NCBI GenBank assembly: GCA_025353435.1
Contig: JANXQR010000229.1
Location: 1-18,102, forward strand
Source: Acidobacteriota bacterium
Lineage (GTDB): Bacteria; Acidobacteriota; Terriglobia; Terriglobales; Acidobacteriaceae
Direction: 5' to 3'
DNA length: 18,102 nt
In this document: piece after piece, positions 1 to 7,020 of the stretch
How positions within the stretch are numbered: the stretch's first letter is position 1
How the letters are laid out: each line of letters begins with the position of its first letter
Position numbers and translations under genes: made by a program
Notes under the pieces: model-generated
Database searches by the model: none
What the model was told of the DNA's origin: nothing
The model's input: the letters and a program-made list of their open reading frames with translations, nothing else

Positions 1-1899
1 GCCGCGGGGCGCGATTTTGCCGCAACGCTCACGGCCATCATGTGCGGGCAGGCCTATCTGCAGTCGGCCATTATCGCTGGATCGTGCCAGCCGCTTGGTT
101 CGGCCACACCGCTCACCGCGGGTTCGGAACAAAAGGGTGGCGCGTGCCCGGGCTTCTATGTCAATCGTGAGCCGTTCCTCGATGTGATCCGCATGCATCG
201 CGCCGAGGTAAACAAGATCGGCAAGTCGCGCACCAGCGGCGAGCCGTTCTCCGTGCCGCAACTTGACCTGCTCATCGACGCCAGCCGCGAGTGCTGGGAC
301 ATGGCACTTGTCTACGGCGAGCGTTACGGTTACCGCAATTCGCAGACCACCGTGCTGGCGCCCACCGGCACCATCGGCTTCATGATGGATTGCGATACCA
401 CCGGCATCGAGCCTGACCTGGCGCTTGTGAAGTACAAGAAGCTGGTGGGCGGCGGCATGATCAAGATTGTCAACAACACCGTGCCGGCCGCATTGTTCAA
501 GCTCGGCTACAACAACGACGAAGTGAACGCGATCGTCAGCTACATTGATGCGACGGGCACCATTGAAGGCGCGCCGGGCATCAAGCCGGAGCACCTGGCC
601 GTATTCGATTGCAGCTTCAAACCTTCCAAGGGCACGCGGTCCATTCAATACATGGGCCACATCAAGATGATGGCCGCGGCGCAGCCATTCCTCTCGGGCG
701 CAATCTCGAAGACGGTCAATCTGCCGCATGAAGCCACGGTGGAAGATGTGGCAGAGGCCTACGCGGAGAGCTGGCGCCAGGGCATCAAGTCAGTTGCCAT
801 CTATCGTGACGGATCAAAGGGCACCCAGCCGCTCAATACCAGCATGGATGCCAAGAAGGAACCCTCTGCGCTCGATGCGATCGGCATGCGCATGCTCGCG
901 AGCATGGCCGCCGGCCAGCCCGCTTCTGAGGTCGATTTGAAGGCGCTGGAATCCAAGATCAGCGACAAGCTTGAGGTGACCGCGAAGCAGATGATCGCGG
1001 CTGCCGGGACATTCAGCGCGGCGATGGACGAGATTGCCAAAGCCGCAGCCGTGCCGACGATTACGGCAAGTGTCGCTCCCGCGCCCCCCCCTCAACAGCC
1101 GCAAGATCTGAATGCGCCGCCGCGCGCAATCCGGCATCGCCTACCCGAGGAACGTGCTTCCGTCACGCACAAGTTCTCCATCGCTGGGCACGAAGGCTAC
1201 ATTACGGTCGGCCTCTATCCCACTGGTCAGCCGGGCGAAATCTTTATCAAGATGGCCAAGGAAGGCTCGACCGTCTCGGGATTGATGGACTCATTTGCAA
1301 CGGCGATCTCATTGGCGCTGCAGCATGGCGTGCCGCTGCGTGTGCTTTGCGAGAAGTTTGCGCACACGCGCTTTGAGCCGTCGGGTTGGACCGGCAATGA
1401 GCAGATCGGATACGCGAAGAGCCTGATGGACTATATCTTCCGTTGGCTCAGCCTGCGCTTCCTTTCGGGCACGCAACTGAGTCTGTTTGCGGGGTTCGCT
1501 CCTCAGGTGGCGCAGTTGCCGGCGTCGCCCACCATCCTCGCGGATACGGAACTCGAAGACGAGGAAACAGCAATGCCGCACGATCAACTCGCGCGCCTGG
1601 CCGAGGAGGTGGCACGCAAGCTGAACCAGGTTGGGCAAAGCGGCTTGCCCGGCATGGGCTCGACGGCCTCGCCTGCAGGCGGCATCGCACCTGAGATTCG
1701 GGCAAGGGGATCAGTGGCCGGAGACATGGCACACGGGCCGGACATGCAGGACCGCGGCATCTACCATGCGTCCGACGCCATGCGCGATCTCTACGACATG
1801 GGCGATGCGCCGAGCTGCGGAATCTGTGGTGCCATCATGGTCCGCAATGGAAGCTGCTATCGCTGCATGAGCTGCGGATCGACGAGCGGATGCAGTTAG
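1..1899 (+). CDS. nrdJ: Vitamin B12-dependent ribonucleotide reductase (class II), C-terminal part
   Basis: Reduces ribonucleotides to deoxyribonucleotides in the cytoplasm, using adenosylcobalamin to generate the radical. The frame is open from base 1, so the start and the N-terminal part lie outside the window; 632 residues are visible. The PTGTIG loop typical of the reductase barrel is at 361-378, followed by the conserved DCDTTGIEPD stretch. A TSCPD-type domain (about 1123-1450) carries the HKFSIAGHEGYITVGLY and GSTVSGLMDSFATAISLAL segments usual in long NrdJ proteins. The tail ends in a Cys-rich cluster (Cys codons at 1816, 1825, 1855, 1864, 1873, 1891) that should bind zinc and supply the redox cysteines which re-reduce the active site. 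An Ala/Pro-rich linker separates the barrel from the TSCPD domain. The family assignment is secure; only the 5' end is missing. Confidence 0.95.
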   Translation, partial: AAGRDFAATLTAIMCGQAYLQSAIIAGSCQPLGSATPLTAGSEQKGGACPGFYVNREPFLDVIRMHRAEVNKIGKSRTSGEPFSVPQLDLLIDASRECWDMALVYGERYGYRNSQTTVLAPTGTIGFMMDCDTTGIEPDLALVKYKKLVGGGMIKIVNNTVPAALFKLGYNNDEVNAIVSYIDATGTIEGAPGIKPEHLAVFDCSFKPSKGTRSIQYMGHIKMMAAAQPFLSGAISKTVNLPHEATVEDVAEAYAESWRQGIKSVAIYRDGSKGTQPLNTSMDAKKEPSALDAIGMRMLASMAAGQPASEVDLKALESKISDKLEVTAKQMIAAAGTFSAAMDEIAKAAAVPTITASVAPAPPPQQPQDLNAPPRAIRHRLPEERASVTHKFSIAGHEGYITVGLYPTGQPGEIFIKMAKEGSTVSGLMDSFATAISLALQHGVPLRVLCEKFAHTRFEPSGWTGNEQIGYAKSLMDYIFRWLSLRFLSGTQLSLFAGFAPQVAQLPASPTILADTELEDEETAMPHDQLARLAEEVARKLNQVGQSGLPGMGSTASPAGGIAPEIRARGSVAGDMAHGPDMQDRGIYHASDAMRDLYDMGDAPSCGICGAIMVRNGSCYRCMSCGSTSGCS

Positions 1900-1910
1900 A
1901 AAGCTAAGTT

Positions 1911-1937
1911 ACCGCAAAGACGAAATTGGTTTGCGGT
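1911..1937 (+). terminator. Hairpin just after nrdJ, possible terminator
   Basis: An 8-bp perfect inverted repeat, ACCGCAAA (1911-1918) and TTTGCGGT (1930-1937), encloses an 11-nt loop and starts 12 nt after the nrdJ stop codon. No U-run follows, so if it acts in termination it would be Rho-assisted or would simply protect the 3' end. The position supports a role at the end of the nrdJ mRNA; the missing U-tract keeps confidence low. Confidence 0.35.
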
Positions 1938-2024
1938 GGCACTTGGAAATCAAGTCGGTCTCGCTGATTTGCAGCCTCTGCAACAACTGCAAATGTCGGC
2001 GATGCCGGCTTAGATCAAACCGAC

Positions 2025-2069
2025 AAGGGCGAGTTTCGCTGGATGAAATATTCCGCGAAACTCGCCCTT
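2025..2069. repeat. 15-bp perfect inverted repeat
   Basis: AAGGGCGAGTTTCGC (2025-2039) and its exact reverse complement (2055-2069) flank a 15-nt AT-rich spacer. As RNA it would form a strong stem on either strand. No U-tract follows on either side, so it is not a classic intrinsic terminator. It lies about 150 bp upstream of iorA. It could be an mRNA-end hairpin, a dispersed palindromic element or a binding site for a dimeric regulator; the window holds no second copy that I noticed. Confidence 0.6.
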
Positions 2070-2219
2070 CTACCTTGCGCCCTCGTCTTCCTGGAAATTT
2101 CGGAATATCCATCGCGCGACTTCTTACTGGAATGCGCACACTTGGATTTGATAAACTCCGTTTCCGAGCAAGTCTTCGATACTGATCCTCCTCTCCTAAC
2201 CAGATTGTGATGTGAATCA

Positions 2220-2693
2220 ATGGCGATCAAACTGAATGTGAACAATGTGGCGGCCACGGTGGATGTTCCGCCGGAAATGCCCCTCCTGTGGGTGCTGCGC
2301 GACAAACTGAACCTCAAAGGCTCCAAGTACGGCTGCGGCATGGGGGTTTGCGGCGCATGCACGGTCCTGGTGGGCGGCAAGGCGATGCGCTCCTGCATGA
2401 CCGATGTAGGTTCGGTCGGTGACCGGCCCGTTACCACCATCGAGGGCCTGTCGCCGGATGGCCTACATCCCGTTCAGGTGACGTGGGAGGCTCTCGACGT
2501 GCCCCAGTGCGGATACTGCCAGGCTGGCCAGATCATGTCTGCCACTGCTTTGCTACAGCACACGCCTCATCCCACTGACGCGGAAATTGATACGGCCATG
2601 AGTGGCAACATCTGCCGTTGCGGAACTTACCCGCGCATCCGTCAAGCCATTCACGAAGCAGCACAAGCCGCCGCTCTCGCCGGCTCCAAGTGA
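2220..2693 (+). CDS. iorA: [2Fe-2S] small subunit of an isoquinoline 1-oxidoreductase-like molybdenum hydroxylase
   Basis: Electron-transfer subunit of a xanthine-oxidase-family enzyme. It carries electrons from the molybdenum site of the large subunit encoded next. The 157 residues match the usual size. The N-terminal plant-ferredoxin-type cluster uses C39, C44, C47 and C59 (CGMGVCGAC motif). The C-terminal helical domain carries the second cluster with C97, C100, C132 and C134 (CGYC and NICRCGTYPRI). No signal peptide is seen, so the subunit is probably co-exported with its Tat-bearing partner, as known for IorAB-type enzymes. The iorB start lies 14 nt downstream of the stop, consistent with an operon. 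The Shine-Dalgarno before 2220 is weak, but the ATG gives a full ferredoxin fold. The true substrate is unknown; related enzymes oxidise N-heterocycles, aldehydes or nicotinate. Confidence 0.9.
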   Translation: MAIKLNVNNVAATVDVPPEMPLLWVLRDKLNLKGSKYGCGMGVCGACTVLVGGKAMRSCMTDVGSVGDRPVTTIEGLSPDGLHPVQVTWEALDVPQCGYCQAGQIMSATALLQHTPHPTDAEIDTAMSGNICRCGTYPRIRQAIHEAAQAAALAGSK

Positions 2694-2707
2694 AGGAAGG
2701 CCCTCTC

Positions 2708-4945
2708 ATGCGCTTGAATCGGAGATCGTTTCTGCAACTGACCGCCCTTGCCGGCGGCGGCCTCGCACTGGATCTGTATCGCTCGCCGCTAGCCATAGCT
2801 CAAAGCATCGGTAAACCCATCGATCTTGCTCCCCAGGCTTTCATTCAAATCGCGCCCGATGGCGCGGTCACCATCATGGCGCGCGCTTCAGAGTCCGGCC
2901 AGGGCATGCGCAACATGCTCCCCATGCTCATCGCTGAAGAGTTGGACGTCGACTGGAAAGACGTTCACGTGCAGCAGGCAGAACTGAATGAGAAGGTCTA
3001 CGGCCCGCAGTTTTCCGGAGGCTCCGCAAACACCCCCATGGGCTGGGAGCCAATGCGTCGCGTTGGCGCCGCGGGGCGCCAGTTGCTCGTCACCGCCGCA
3101 GCGCAAACCTGGAGCGTGCCGGAAACTGAATGCACAACGAAGTCTGGCCACGTGCTGCATGCCGCCTCGAGCCGCTCCCTCGGGTACGGTGAACTCGCGG
3201 CCAAAGCGGCAACCCTTCCCGCGCCCGCTCTCAGCAGCGTCAAGCTTAAAGATCCCAAGGACTATCGCATCGTCGGGCATTCACAAACCGGCGTCGATAC
3301 GCACGCCATCGTCACCGGCAAGCCGCTCTTCGGTATCGATGTCGAGCTACCCGGAATGTTGTTTGCCTCCATCGAGAAGGCTCCCGTATTCGCCGGCAAG
3401 GTAAAATCCGCCAACATCGATCAGATCAAAGCGATGTCCGGCGTACGTCACGTCCTTGTGATCGATGGCGGCATCACGCCCGCGGCTTACACGCCGTGGG
3501 AGCCAGGCATGGAACCGGGCATCGCGATTGTGGCCGACACATGGTGGCAGGCGCAGCAGGCGCGCGAACAGCTCAAGGTCGAGTGGGATCTCGGCCCCGC
3601 CGCAACTCAAAGCTCGGTGGGATTCCAAAAGCGCGCCAAGGAACTTCTCGCGGCCAAGCCTGGAAACACGCTGCGCAAGTATGGCGACCTCGATGCCGCT
3701 CTCAAATCGTCGGCCAAAGTAGTCGAAGCCACCTATGAGTATCCGTTCATTGCTCACGTCACGCTTGAGCCGCAGGGCGCCACCGCACACTGGAAAGACG
3801 GCAAGCTCGAAATGTGGTCCACCAGCACCCTGCCCGTCGATGGCCGCGGTCTGGTAGCAAAGACGCTCGGCATCCAGGAGAGCGACATCACCACGCACAT
3901 GATGCGCTCCGGCGGCAGCTTTGGACGCAGACTGCAGAACGACTACCTGGTTGAAGCAGCCTGGATCGCCAAGCGCGTTGATGCGCCCGTCAAGCTGTTA
4001 TGGTCGCGCGAAGACGACATTGCCCACGACCCCTTCAGGCCCGGCGGAACCGTCGGCTTGAAAGCGGGCCTCGACGCTAAGGGCAAGCTCACCGCCTGGC
4101 GCCATCACCTTGTTACCTTCGGCGATGAAAAGCATTCCACATCCGGCGGAGGCATTGGGCGTGACACATATCCCGCTGGCTTTGCACCATCGTACGAGCT
4201 CTACACCTCCGCGCAGCCGCTCATGCTTCGCACCGGGGCCATGCGCGCGCCGGGCGACAACGCCTACTGCTGGGTTTCGCAGTCCTTCATTGACGAGATG
4301 GCTCACGCCGCTGGTCGCGATCCCCTCGACTTCCAGCTTGAGCTGCTCAGCAATAAGCAGGCGCCGTGGACAGCGACCGGTGAAGACGCTGTCGGCGACC
4401 ACGAGCCTTCCGGACAATCCGTTCTAATCCCCGAGCGCTTCAAAGGCGTGCTCGAGTTGGTGGCCGAAAAATCAGGCTGGGCTAATCGCCCCAAGACACC
4501 CGGCCGCGGCATGGGCATCGCCGCATGGTTCTGCCACTTGGGCTATTTCGCTGAAGTTGCTGACGTAAGCGTCGACGCCAAAAACAAGGTCACGGTCCAC
4601 CAGGTCTGGGCCGCCGGCGATGTCGGCAGCCAGATCATCAATCCTGGTGCGGCGGAGAACATCGCCTTCGGCGGCATCATCGAAGGCATGAGCCACATGG
4701 GCCAGGAAATCACTCTGGAAGATGGAGTGATCCAGCAGTCCAACTTCCACAATCACCCGCTGATGCGCATGAGGCAGGCGCCCAAGATTGAGGTGTATTG
4801 GCGCAAGACCGACTACGCTCCTACGGGTCTCGGTGAGCCAACGTTGCCGCCCACGCTGCCGGCTTTGACCAACGCTATCTTCGCCGCCACCGGCAAGCGC
4901 ATCCACACCCTTCCCCTCCAAAAGAGCGGGTTCAGTTGGGCTTGA
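2708..4945 (+). CDS. iorB: Molybdopterin-binding large subunit of an isoquinoline 1-oxidoreductase-like enzyme, Tat-exported
   Basis: Catalytic subunit that hydroxylates its substrate at a molybdenum cofactor, predicted to act in the periplasm. The 745-residue protein starts with a twin-arginine signal (NRRSFLQ at residues 4-10, then a hydrophobic stretch ending near AIAQ at 32). The start at ATG 2708 is chosen because AAGGAAGG sits 7 nt upstream and the Tat motif follows at once; the frame is open further upstream but overlaps iorA. Family motifs include GGSFGRR at 402-408, MRAPG at 512-516 and the GLGEP segment with the probable catalytic base E710. The sequence lacks the FAD domain of cytosolic xanthine dehydrogenases, as expected for IorB. 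Many IorAB loci also hold a cytochrome c gene or a cofactor-insertion chaperone; none is adjacent here. Family is secure, substrate unknown. Confidence 0.92.
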   Translation: MRLNRRSFLQLTALAGGGLALDLYRSPLAIAQSIGKPIDLAPQAFIQIAPDGAVTIMARASESGQGMRNMLPMLIAEELDVDWKDVHVQQAELNEKVYGPQFSGGSANTPMGWEPMRRVGAAGRQLLVTAAAQTWSVPETECTTKSGHVLHAASSRSLGYGELAAKAATLPAPALSSVKLKDPKDYRIVGHSQTGVDTHAIVTGKPLFGIDVELPGMLFASIEKAPVFAGKVKSANIDQIKAMSGVRHVLVIDGGITPAAYTPWEPGMEPGIAIVADTWWQAQQAREQLKVEWDLGPAATQSSVGFQKRAKELLAAKPGNTLRKYGDLDAALKSSAKVVEATYEYPFIAHVTLEPQGATAHWKDGKLEMWSTSTLPVDGRGLVAKTLGIQESDITTHMMRSGGSFGRRLQNDYLVEAAWIAKRVDAPVKLLWSREDDIAHDPFRPGGTVGLKAGLDAKGKLTAWRHHLVTFGDEKHSTSGGGIGRDTYPAGFAPSYELYTSAQPLMLRTGAMRAPGDNAYCWVSQSFIDEMAHAAGRDPLDFQLELLSNKQAPWTATGEDAVGDHEPSGQSVLIPERFKGVLELVAEKSGWANRPKTPGRGMGIAAWFCHLGYFAEVADVSVDAKNKVTVHQVWAAGDVGSQIINPGAAENIAFGGIIEGMSHMGQEITLEDGVIQQSNFHNHPLMRMRQAPKIEVYWRKTDYAPTGLGEPTLPPTLPALTNAIFAATGKRIHTLPLQKSGFSWA

Positions 4946-4962
4946 AACAGGTCAGCTCCGTT

Positions 4963-4986
4963 TCCGTTCCGTGAGACAGGAACGGA
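4963..4986 (+). promoter_or_regulatory. Hairpin overlapping the ribosome binding site of the oxygenase gene
   Basis: TCCGTTCC (4963-4970) and GGAACGGA (4979-4986) form an 8-bp perfect stem with an 8-nt loop. The hairpin begins 17 nt after the iorB stop. Its right arm contains the purine-rich AGGAACGGAG that serves as Shine-Dalgarno for the GTG at 4995. A folded stem would hide that site, so it may control translation of the oxygenase, or mark the end of the iorAB message. Pairing is plain in the sequence; function is inferred. Confidence 0.4.
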
Positions 4987-4994
4987 GTTGTCGC

Positions 4995-5705
4995 GTGTTC
5001 ACTGAAGATCCATTCGCGCAGCTTCAAGAATTCGGTATCGCACAATTGCGCGATAATTTCGACAGGGATTCTCTGGCGCGATTGAGCGATGCCGCGATGC
5101 GATGTTTTCAGGCGATCGAGGCCGATCAATCTCCGCCTGCGCAATACCGGTTCAGCCGCTCTTCCCACTCCGTGCTTTTGACCGCACTATCGGACTTTGG
5201 TTGCAAAGACGCGGACGAATTGACCGCCCCGCTTTCTGCGCCCGGACTCGATCAATTATTCTCTGAGGCCATCGGCCATGAGTGGACATGCAACATGGAA
5301 CAGTCGTGGGTGCGGAAGAAGTTTGCCCCGCATCTGGCCCCGGTGACTGGGTACCATATCCAGAATTGGCATCAGGACGGAGCGTTGGGAGTCAGCTTCC
5401 CCGATGAACCGGGACCCGTTATCCCCATGACCGATTTGCTCACATGCTGGATTCCGATGACCCCGTGCGGTGTCGACGGCCCCGGCCTTGAGTTCGTCCG
5501 CCGCCGCCCACCAGCCTTGCTGCATTTCACGGAGCTCAACGATTCGGCTCTGCGGAAGCGGTTCTCACCTGAGGAATTTTGGGCGCCGGAACTCGAATTC
5601 GGCGATGGTCTGGTCTTCCTGAATGACGTTCTTCACCGGACCTGCGTCCGTCCTGAGATGCTCCACAATCGCCTCAGCGTGGAGTACCGAATCTTCCCTC
5701 GTTGA
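4995..5705 (+). CDS. PhyH-like Fe(II)/2-oxoglutarate-dependent oxygenase
   Basis: Predicted non-heme iron oxygenase of the phytanoyl-CoA dioxygenase type, cytoplasmic, 236 residues. The iron triad is visible: H126 and D128 in the NWHQDG motif and the distal H214 in DVLHRT. R226, 12 residues later, is placed to bind the 2-oxoglutarate carboxylate. The segment between (DLLTCWIPMTPCGVDGPGLEF) resembles the core strands of this fold, where a hydrophobic strand leads into a polar turn. The GTG at 4995 is preferred over the in-frame GTG at 4971 because AGGAACGGAG lies 7 nt before it, while 4971 has no such site. It follows iorB by 49 nt and may be cotranscribed with it, suggesting action on the same or a related compound, but this is inference. 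The substrate cannot be named. Confidence 0.7.
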   Translation: MFTEDPFAQLQEFGIAQLRDNFDRDSLARLSDAAMRCFQAIEADQSPPAQYRFSRSSHSVLLTALSDFGCKDADELTAPLSAPGLDQLFSEAIGHEWTCNMEQSWVRKKFAPHLAPVTGYHIQNWHQDGALGVSFPDEPGPVIPMTDLLTCWIPMTPCGVDGPGLEFVRRRPPALLHFTELNDSALRKRFSPEEFWAPELEFGDGLVFLNDVLHRTCVRPEMLHNRLSVEYRIFPR

Positions 5706-5809
5706 CGCATCCGGTTCATGTCCCAAACCGCCGAAACCACACTCGAAGGAATCGAAATGGGCATCCTTAAGGCCACGAGAGCTATGGGTTCCCCGGCGAC
5801 AGGTCTTCG

Positions 5810-5837
5810 TTGCTGGGGTGATCATTCATCGTATACT
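5810..5837 (+). promoter_or_regulatory. Candidate sigma-70 promoter giving a leaderless nuoI transcript
   Basis: TTGCTG (5810-5815) and TATACT (5832-5837) are separated by 16 bp, close to the sigma-70 consensus. The -10 box ends 6 nt before the nuoI ATG, so transcription would begin at or within a base or two of the start codon. No Shine-Dalgarno is present in front of that ATG, which fits a leaderless mRNA. Confidence 0.45.
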
Positions 5838-5843
5838 GGGTTC

Positions 5844-6314
5844 ATGTCGATCGTGCGCAACATCGCCGGCATCGCCAAGGGCATGAGCATCACATTCGGT
5901 GAGATGCTGCAGCCCACGCAGGTGGAAAATTACCCTGATGGTGCGGGGCCGATGAAGGGCGCGAAATTCGAGCAGCGCTATCGTGGCGCCCATGTATTGC
6001 AACGCGACGAAAACGGGCTCGAAAAATGTGTGGCGTGCTTTCTATGCGCTGCTGCCTGCCCTGCCAACTGCATTTACATTGAAGCCGACGAAAACACCGA
6101 GGAGAAGCGCATCTCCTCCGCCGAGCGCTATGCAAAGGTCTACAACATCGACTACAACCGCTGCATTTTCTGCGGCTATTGCGTTGAAGCCTGCCCCACT
6201 GACGCCATCACGCACGGCCACGGCTTCGAACTTGCTACCCTCAACGCTACCAACCTGGTAATGCGCAAAGAAGACATGCTGCTCCCGGTTGCGTCGTTGA
6301 CCGCTGCCAAGTAA
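5844..6314 (+). CDS. nuoI: NADH-quinone oxidoreductase subunit I (two [4Fe-4S] clusters)
   Basis: Peripheral-arm subunit of respiratory complex I that relays electrons between iron-sulfur centres toward quinone. The 156 residues carry two ferredoxin motifs: C62, C65, C68, C72 (CVACFLCAAACPANCIYIEA) and C107, C110, C113, C117 (CIFCGYCVEACPTDAI), the order and spacing expected for NuoI. The N-terminus (residues 15-31, SITFGEMLQPTQVENYP) matches the family's membrane-facing entry segment. ATG 5844 is chosen because an in-frame ATG at 5718 would add 42 residues with no family resemblance. No other nuo gene is nearby: the upstream gene is an oxygenase and the downstream gene is on the other strand, so this is either a relocated member of complex I or an extra copy. 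Assignment as NuoI is strong; participation in the main complex is not shown. Confidence 0.9.
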   Translation: MSIVRNIAGIAKGMSITFGEMLQPTQVENYPDGAGPMKGAKFEQRYRGAHVLQRDENGLEKCVACFLCAAACPANCIYIEADENTEEKRISSAERYAKVYNIDYNRCIFCGYCVEACPTDAITHGHGFELATLNATNLVMRKEDMLLPVASLTAAK

Positions 6315-6343
6315 ACTCCACGCGGTGGGCGGCGGCAACAAAC

Positions 6344-6628
6344 CTATTTCTTGGGGTACGTGGCGCGGACGTCGGACAGAAGCATTTCGCCGTCACACCC
6401 GATCCCGCTGGCGTCCAGAATCTCCACTTTGAAACCAGGGTAGGCCCACTTGAATCGGTGCTCCTTCCATGCAGCCACGGTACCCCAGTCCTCTTCAGCG
6501 AAATCATAGGGGTAGGCAGGAATCTGGGTCTTGTCAGAACGGACATCCCTCCCGTCGAGATGGCGAAACCGAACATCGAAACCTTCTATTCTGCCTATGT
6601 TTCTCTCGATAGCCTTGACTGAAGCCAC
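6344..6628 (-). CDS. Small protein of unknown function
   Basis: A 94-residue soluble, charged protein with no signal peptide, membrane segment or cysteine pair. I do not recognise the family by name, but the composition is protein-like (IEGFDVRFRHLDGRDVR, AYPYDFAEEDWGTVAAWK, YPGFKVEILDASG), unlike the shadow frames nearby. The GTG at 6628 is the first canonical start, with only a weak GGGGA upstream. The frame stays open for a further 16 codons beyond it, back to a TAG near 6677, and those codons (ending NFRNGDP) also read like protein, so the real start may be a rare codon or may be lost. It converges on nuoI, with 29 nt between the two stops. It could be a remnant of a longer gene. Confidence 0.55.
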   Translation of the reverse strand: MASVKAIERNIGRIEGFDVRFRHLDGRDVRSDKTQIPAYPYDFAEEDWGTVAAWKEHRFKWAYPGFKVEILDASGIGCDGEMLLSDVRATYPKK

Positions 6629-7020
6629 GGGATCCCCATTTCGAAAATTGATCTCTTGTCGACGCTTCAGACTAGCCTAATGGTCGACTCGGGAACAACC
6701 GATCAATGTCATGTGTGCATCTCCTGCGTGCGCTACGTGGCAATCGGCCGAAACAAAACTGCCCCGGCACAATATCAGTCGGGGAGTTCCGTTTTTGCGA
6801 CTGAGAACCTTCCCTCATTCTGGTACATATCATGTGACGGCAAATACATATCTCAGAGGGCAGAAACTCATATGCTCGATCCCGTGGAAGTGTGCCTTGC
6901 GCTCGGTGGTCTCGCTTGCGCTGCATGGTGGCCAAGGAAAAAATGACCCCCACCCCCCCCTATTGTTGCCGTTTGTTCGCTCTCTCCTTTTCTTCGCCTC
7001 GCGGCGGGAGAATTGAAAAG
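6629..7020. other. Intergenic region downstream of metH, upstream of the small minus-strand gene
   Basis: No supported gene lies in this 392-bp stretch. On the plus strand AACT-g-CCCCG (6757-6766) can pair with CGGGGAGTT (6780-6788), followed by a T5 run at 6792-6796. This is terminator-like, but no plus-strand gene ends nearby. A C-rich tract, C5-A-C8, sits at 6947-6960. On the minus strand, 14 nt past the metH stop, CGCC/GGCG (6995-7006) closes a GCGA tetraloop without a U-run, so metH has no clear intrinsic terminator. Confidence 0.5.

Larger units (their letters stand above)
1900..2219. other. Intergenic region between nrdJ and iorA
   Basis: No convincing gene is visible in this 320-bp gap. 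The short open frames on both strands lack a ribosome binding site and protein-like composition. It holds two inverted repeats, listed separately. I could not find a clear -35/-10 pair for iorA, nor a strong Shine-Dalgarno sequence just before its ATG at 2220; the upstream sequence there is CT-rich and then AT-rich. Confidence 0.6.

Noticed and set aside
2618..2707. Upstream extension of the iorB frame
   Set aside because: It overlaps iorA, gives no family-like residues and would place the Tat signal 30 residues inside the protein. ATG 2708 has a good ribosome binding site.
5718..5843. ATG 5718 as nuoI start
   Set aside because: The added 42 residues do not resemble the NuoI N-terminus, and the stretch contains the likely promoter.
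6757..6796. Plus-strand hairpin followed by T5
   Set aside because: Terminator-like, but there is no plus-strand gene ending within 440 nt, so it is not called as a separate terminator.
6656..6946. 96-codon plus-strand frame downstream of nuoI
   Set aside because: No ribosome binding site and a mixed, low-quality composition. It ends in the C-rich tract and resembles no protein that I know.
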